Source of the DNA: JBBRFH01 sp038224615
Lineage (GTDB): Bacteria > Planctomycetota > Phycisphaerae > Tepidisphaerales > Tepidisphaeraceae
Direction of reading: 5' to 3'
DNA length: 8,181 bases
Assembly (NCBI GenBank): GCA_038224615.1
Contig: JBBRFH010000156.1
Coordinates: forward strand, 1-8,181
The position numbers and the translations under genes were made by a program. Numbering within the stretch: the stretch's first letter is position 1; every line of letters starts with the position of its first letter. This document shows, one piece after another, positions 5,812-8,181 of the stretch. Below the pieces are notes generated by a model, which had not been told where the DNA came from, did not search any database, and saw nothing but the letters and a program-made list of their open reading frames with translations.

Positions 5812-7012
5812 ATTCAAAAACGATGTCGTGATCGATTTCTTTGCCGAGCGTGTAGAAGCGGATGCGGATGGTGGCCGACTCGGGGCTTTTCAGGACGATG
5901 TCGGGCAAGGGTCCGCGGCGCTGCTCGAACTTGAGCCGATCCGCCGGCCACGGTTGGTTGGAGAGGTCGCACAGGTAGGTCAGCGCGTTTTCGTCGAGGG
6001 TATACGTCTGGCCGTCGCGCAGTTGCGTCAGATGAAAGATGCCGCGTGACAGGTGGGCGCGCAGGGCATCGGGCGAATCGAACGATCTGCCTTCGTCCTT
6101 GAACAGCCGCACGAGGTCGGCCAGCTTCGACATGCGATCGCTGTAGACACCCAGGGGCGTCGGTTGGAGCGTGGCGATCCATTCCTTGAACCGATCTTCA
6201 AAGCCGTCGACGTTCGATGAGAAGTTGCCGGCGAACGCCGTCTGCGCGTCCTGGCCGGCGTGCATGTCGCGCAGCCAACCCATCAGCCGTGTGCGAAAGC
6301 GCGGGCGATCTTTCTCGTCGGTGGCGAAGACGAGGAAGTGCGTCATCGCCCACGCCTGATTATACATCGATCGGCCGGCCGATTCGTTCCGCATCCGTGC
6401 CTGGAACTGCTCGCGCGTCAGGCCGAGAAAGGTCTTGAAATCAGTGAATCGGCCGGCGTTCAGATCCGCCTTCAGATCGCGAATCCGGCTTGGCGGTACC
6501 TGCCCGAGCAGGAACTGGTTGCCGGTCCATACGCCTTCTTCAAACACCTGGGCCAGGCCCTCGTCGAGCCAAATCGGAAGATTCGGCGAGATCGCCTGCC
6601 AGGCAAACTGGTGAAACGCCTCGTGCTGCAAGGTCTGCCTCAGCCCGCCGCGGCCTTGGGATTCCTCGTAGCCGGCCAGCGCCCGCAGCCCGGGAATGAA
6701 AATCCCCGCCGAGTTCGGCAGCTTGTTTCCCGTAAACTTGCGGTAATCGGTCTGGCGGCGAAAGAGGAAGACCTCGAACTTCGTGTCCGACTTCACCTCG
6801 AACTCAGCAAGGCGCTTCTGGTACTCGCGATACATCGCGTCGAGGCGCTTGGCGTAATCGCGCGTTGCGGCGTCGTCGAGGTCGCTGTGGATCCGATAAT
6901 AGCGGCTCTCCAGCGTAGTCTGCTGGGCTCCAGCGGTGCTCGCGAGCACGGCCGCGGTTGCGAGGATCAGAACTGGCCGCAGACGTTGGGCCTTGAACCT
7001 TAGTGAATGCAT
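5810..7012 (-). CDS. Secreted DUF1570 / peptidase-MA-like putative zinc metallopeptidase
   Basis: The 400-residue product begins with a signal peptide (residues 1-29: Arg/Lys-rich start, hydrophobic 12-25, cleavage after AGA). The central region resembles DUF1570 proteins, common in planctomycetes, and the peptidase-MA-like clan. LQHEAFHQF at 128-136 contains an HExxH motif (His130, Glu131, His134), and PIWLDEGLAQVFEEG at 146-160 supplies Glu151 as a likely third zinc ligand, the gluzincin arrangement. A later MYNQAWAMTHFLVF stretch (216-229) is also typical. Residues 35-110 form an alpha/beta N-terminal domain (SRYYRIHSDLDDA, VFLFRRQTDYRKF). Residues 285-400 are an additional C-terminal part without a recognised domain. 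All catalytic residues look intact, but peptidase activity is inferred. The start at 7012 is chosen because it begins the signal peptide; the ORF reaches 7066 through the heptamer repeat. No clear Shine-Dalgarno is seen. It is followed by folK after 127 bp. Confidence 0.9.
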   Translation of the reverse strand: MHSLRFKAQRLRPVLILATAAVLASTAGAQQTTLESRYYRIHSDLDDAATRDYAKRLDAMYREYQKRLAEFEVKSDTKFEVFLFRRQTDYRKFTGNKLPNSAGIFIPGLRALAGYEESQGRGGLRQTLQHEAFHQFAWQAISPNLPIWLDEGLAQVFEEGVWTGNQFLLGQVPPSRIRDLKADLNAGRFTDFKTFLGLTREQFQARMRNESAGRSMYNQAWAMTHFLVFATDEKDRPRFRTRLMGWLRDMHAGQDAQTAFAGNFSSNVDGFEDRFKEWIATLQPTPLGVYSDRMSKLADLVRLFKDEGRSFDSPDALRAHLSRGIFHLTQLRDGQTYTLDENALTYLCDLSNQPWPADRLKFEQRRGPLPDIVLKSPESATIRIRFYTLGKEIDHDIVFE

Positions 7013-7075
7013 AAATCCGCACCAAGGCCCAAGGCCCAAAGCCCACGGCCAACCGCTCCGTGCCAACCGCTCCGT
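6986..7075. repeat. AAGGCCC heptamer repeat spanning a start codon
   Basis: From 7024 the units AAGGCCC, AAGGCCC, AAAGCCC, ACGGCCA follow each other, then a perfect 14-bp (two-unit) tandem duplication GCCAACCGCTCCGT at 7048-7061 and 7062-7075. On the other side of the DUF1570 start codon (7010-7012), units TTGGGCC, TTGAACC, TTAGTGA run from 6986 in the coding sequence. TTGGGCCTTG (6986-6995) pairs perfectly with CAAGGCCCAA (7023-7032), enclosing the start codon in the loop. The array fills about half of the region divergent to lysS. Confidence 0.8.
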
Positions 7076-7103
7076 TTGTAATCCAACATCGCTGCTCTAT
7101 CAT
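7076..7103 (+). promoter_or_regulatory. Candidate sigma-70-type promoter of lysS
   Basis: TTGTAA (7076-7081) and TATCAT (7098-7103) are separated by 16 bases and match the consensus boxes at four and five of six positions. Transcription would begin near 7110, leaving a leader of about 13 bases before the lysS ATG, which fits the absence of a Shine-Dalgarno sequence. The -35 box starts directly after the heptamer array. Planctomycete promoters are poorly conserved, so this is a candidate only. Confidence 0.35.
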
Positions 7104-7122
7104 TGTCGGACTTTTGACCGCT

Positions 7123-8181
7123 ATGAGTTCAACCGACGCAAACATCTACGAGCAGGAACGTCGTGCCAAGCTGCAAACGCTGCGCGACCTTGGAGTTGAC
7201 CCGTTCGGCGCCCGCACGCCGGACATTAAGCCGCTGGCCGAGGTGAAGGCGTCGTACAAACCCGAAATGGGTCACGACAGCGGCCCCGTCGCGCGCGTCG
7301 CCGGCCGAATCGTCTTCAAGAAGGACTTCGGCAAGCTCTCGTTCATTTTCGTGCGCGACGACACCGAAAAGCTGCAGATCGCGATCGACAAAAAGCGCGT
7401 CGACGAGTTGAGCTGGAAGATCGGCGAGCAACTCGATCTCGGCGACCAGATCGTCGCCGAAGGCCCGCTCGGCACCACGCGCACCGGCGAAGTGACCGTC
7501 TGGGCGACAAAGGTGACGATCGCCTCCAAGTGCCTGCTCACCCCGCCGGGCAAGTACGAAGGGTTACAGGACGTCGAGCAGCGCTATCGCCAGCGCTACG
7601 TCGATCTCTGGGCCAATCCCGACGTGATGGCGATGGCGAAGAAGCGCATCGCGATCGTCGACGCCATCCGCGCCTATCTGCGCAGCCGCGGATACATGGA
7701 AGTCGAAACGCCGATGCTCCAGCCTCTGCACGGCGGCGCCGCGGCCAAGCCGTTTATCACGCACCACAACGCGCTGGACATGCGCTTGTTTATGCGCATC
7801 GCGCCCGAACTCTATCTGAAGCGCCTGCTCGTCGGCGGGATGCCGAAGGTGTTCGAGATCAACCGCAACTTCCGCAACGAAGGCATCAGCCCGCGCCACA
7901 ATCCCGAGTTCACGATGCTGGAGGCCTACGAGGCTTACGGCAACTGGGAGACGATGGCCGAGCTGGTCGAGGACATGATCTGCACGGTGGCGATGGACGT
8001 CTTCGGCACGTTGAAGATGGTTCACCGCAAAGCCGACGCGCCCACACCCGAGCCGGCCAAGCATGTGCCGACGCCGACCGAGGTCGGCAACGTCGGCGAT
8101 CATCACGACAAGCGCGCCGCCGTGCCGCACGTTCGCGACGAGCCGGTCCATCCCGAGTCACCTGCGGACGAACGCGTGATC
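7123..8181 (+). CDS. lysS: Lysyl-tRNA synthetase, class II (3' end outside window)
   Basis: The enzyme attaches lysine to tRNA-Lys in the cytoplasm. The first 353 codons are present without a stop, and the window ends on a codon boundary. Residues about 57-140 are the N-terminal OB-fold anticodon-binding domain (VARVAGRIVFKKDFGKLSF at 56-74). The linker QRYRQRYVDLWANP (153-166) is characteristic of LysRS. The class II core follows with motif 1 around YLRSRGYMEVETPML (185-199), PFITHHNALDMRLFMRIAPE (210-229), and motif 2, FEINRNFRNEGISPRHNPEF (244-263). Motif 3 lies beyond the edge. After GNWETMAELVEDMICTVAMD (273-292), where the E. coli enzyme soon reaches its DFxxPF segment, this protein carries at least 50 extra Pro-, His- and charge-rich residues (about 300-353). 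The ATG at 7123 gives a normal N-terminus; no Shine-Dalgarno is visible. It is transcribed divergently from the DUF1570 gene. Confidence 0.95.
   Translation, partial: MSSTDANIYEQERRAKLQTLRDLGVDPFGARTPDIKPLAEVKASYKPEMGHDSGPVARVAGRIVFKKDFGKLSFIFVRDDTEKLQIAIDKKRVDELSWKIGEQLDLGDQIVAEGPLGTTRTGEVTVWATKVTIASKCLLTPPGKYEGLQDVEQRYRQRYVDLWANPDVMAMAKKRIAIVDAIRAYLRSRGYMEVETPMLQPLHGGAAAKPFITHHNALDMRLFMRIAPELYLKRLLVGGMPKVFEINRNFRNEGISPRHNPEFTMLEAYEAYGNWETMAELVEDMICTVAMDVFGTLKMVHRKADAPTPEPAKHVPTPTEVGNVGDHHDKRAAVPHVRDEPVHPESPADERVI

Noticed and set aside
7564..8151. Minus-strand ORF of 195 codons opposite lysS
   Set aside because: The plus strand encodes an unmistakable class II LysRS here; the antisense frame is a codon-bias shadow.

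Overview
The window reads as chromosomal DNA of a GC-rich member of the Planctomycetota, possibly Phycisphaerae. The evidence is the set of families present (a DUF1570 protein carrying an HExxH motif, a large secreted propeller/Ig-like protein, uncharacterised coupled genes), the often absent Shine-Dalgarno sequences, and an L34 protein whose N-terminus departs from the common bacterial form. This taxonomic call is inference from gene content. No transposase, integrase, phage gene, CRISPR array, tRNA or rRNA was recognised.

Layout. At the left edge lies a heptamer-repeat hairpin (4-58), then an OmpA-family lipoprotein gene on the minus strand (81-752). A divergent intergenic region (753-948) with a second heptamer repeat separates it from two overlapping plus-strand genes of unknown function (949-1689 and 1686-2075). 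These converge on a minus-strand run of five genes which, in transcription order from right to left, are a DUF1570 putative metallopeptidase (7012-5810), folK (5682-5161), a secreted beta-propeller protein (5097-2884), rpmH for ribosomal protein L34 (2832-2698) and a DinB-like protein (2611-2117). On the right, a divergent region (7013-7122) with a fourth heptamer repeat leads to lysS on the plus strand, cut by the window end.

How the parts relate. Three genes are core housekeeping: rpmH (ribosome), folK (folate biosynthesis) and lysS (lysyl-tRNA charging). The others are mostly envelope or exported proteins (OmpA-like lipoprotein, one-TM protein, propeller protein, DUF1570 protein). There is no obvious single pathway, so this looks like an ordinary mosaic of housekeeping and lineage-specific genes.

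The most notable non-coding signal is four separate intergenic islands built from 7-bp units. Each has a different unit sequence (CAATGAC, TTGCCGA, GAATTCT, AAGGCCC), and each has an inverted arm that could form a hairpin or cruciform. One touches the stop codon of the DUF1570 gene, one brackets that gene's start codon, and three are translated as spurious N-terminal extensions if the longest ORF is taken.
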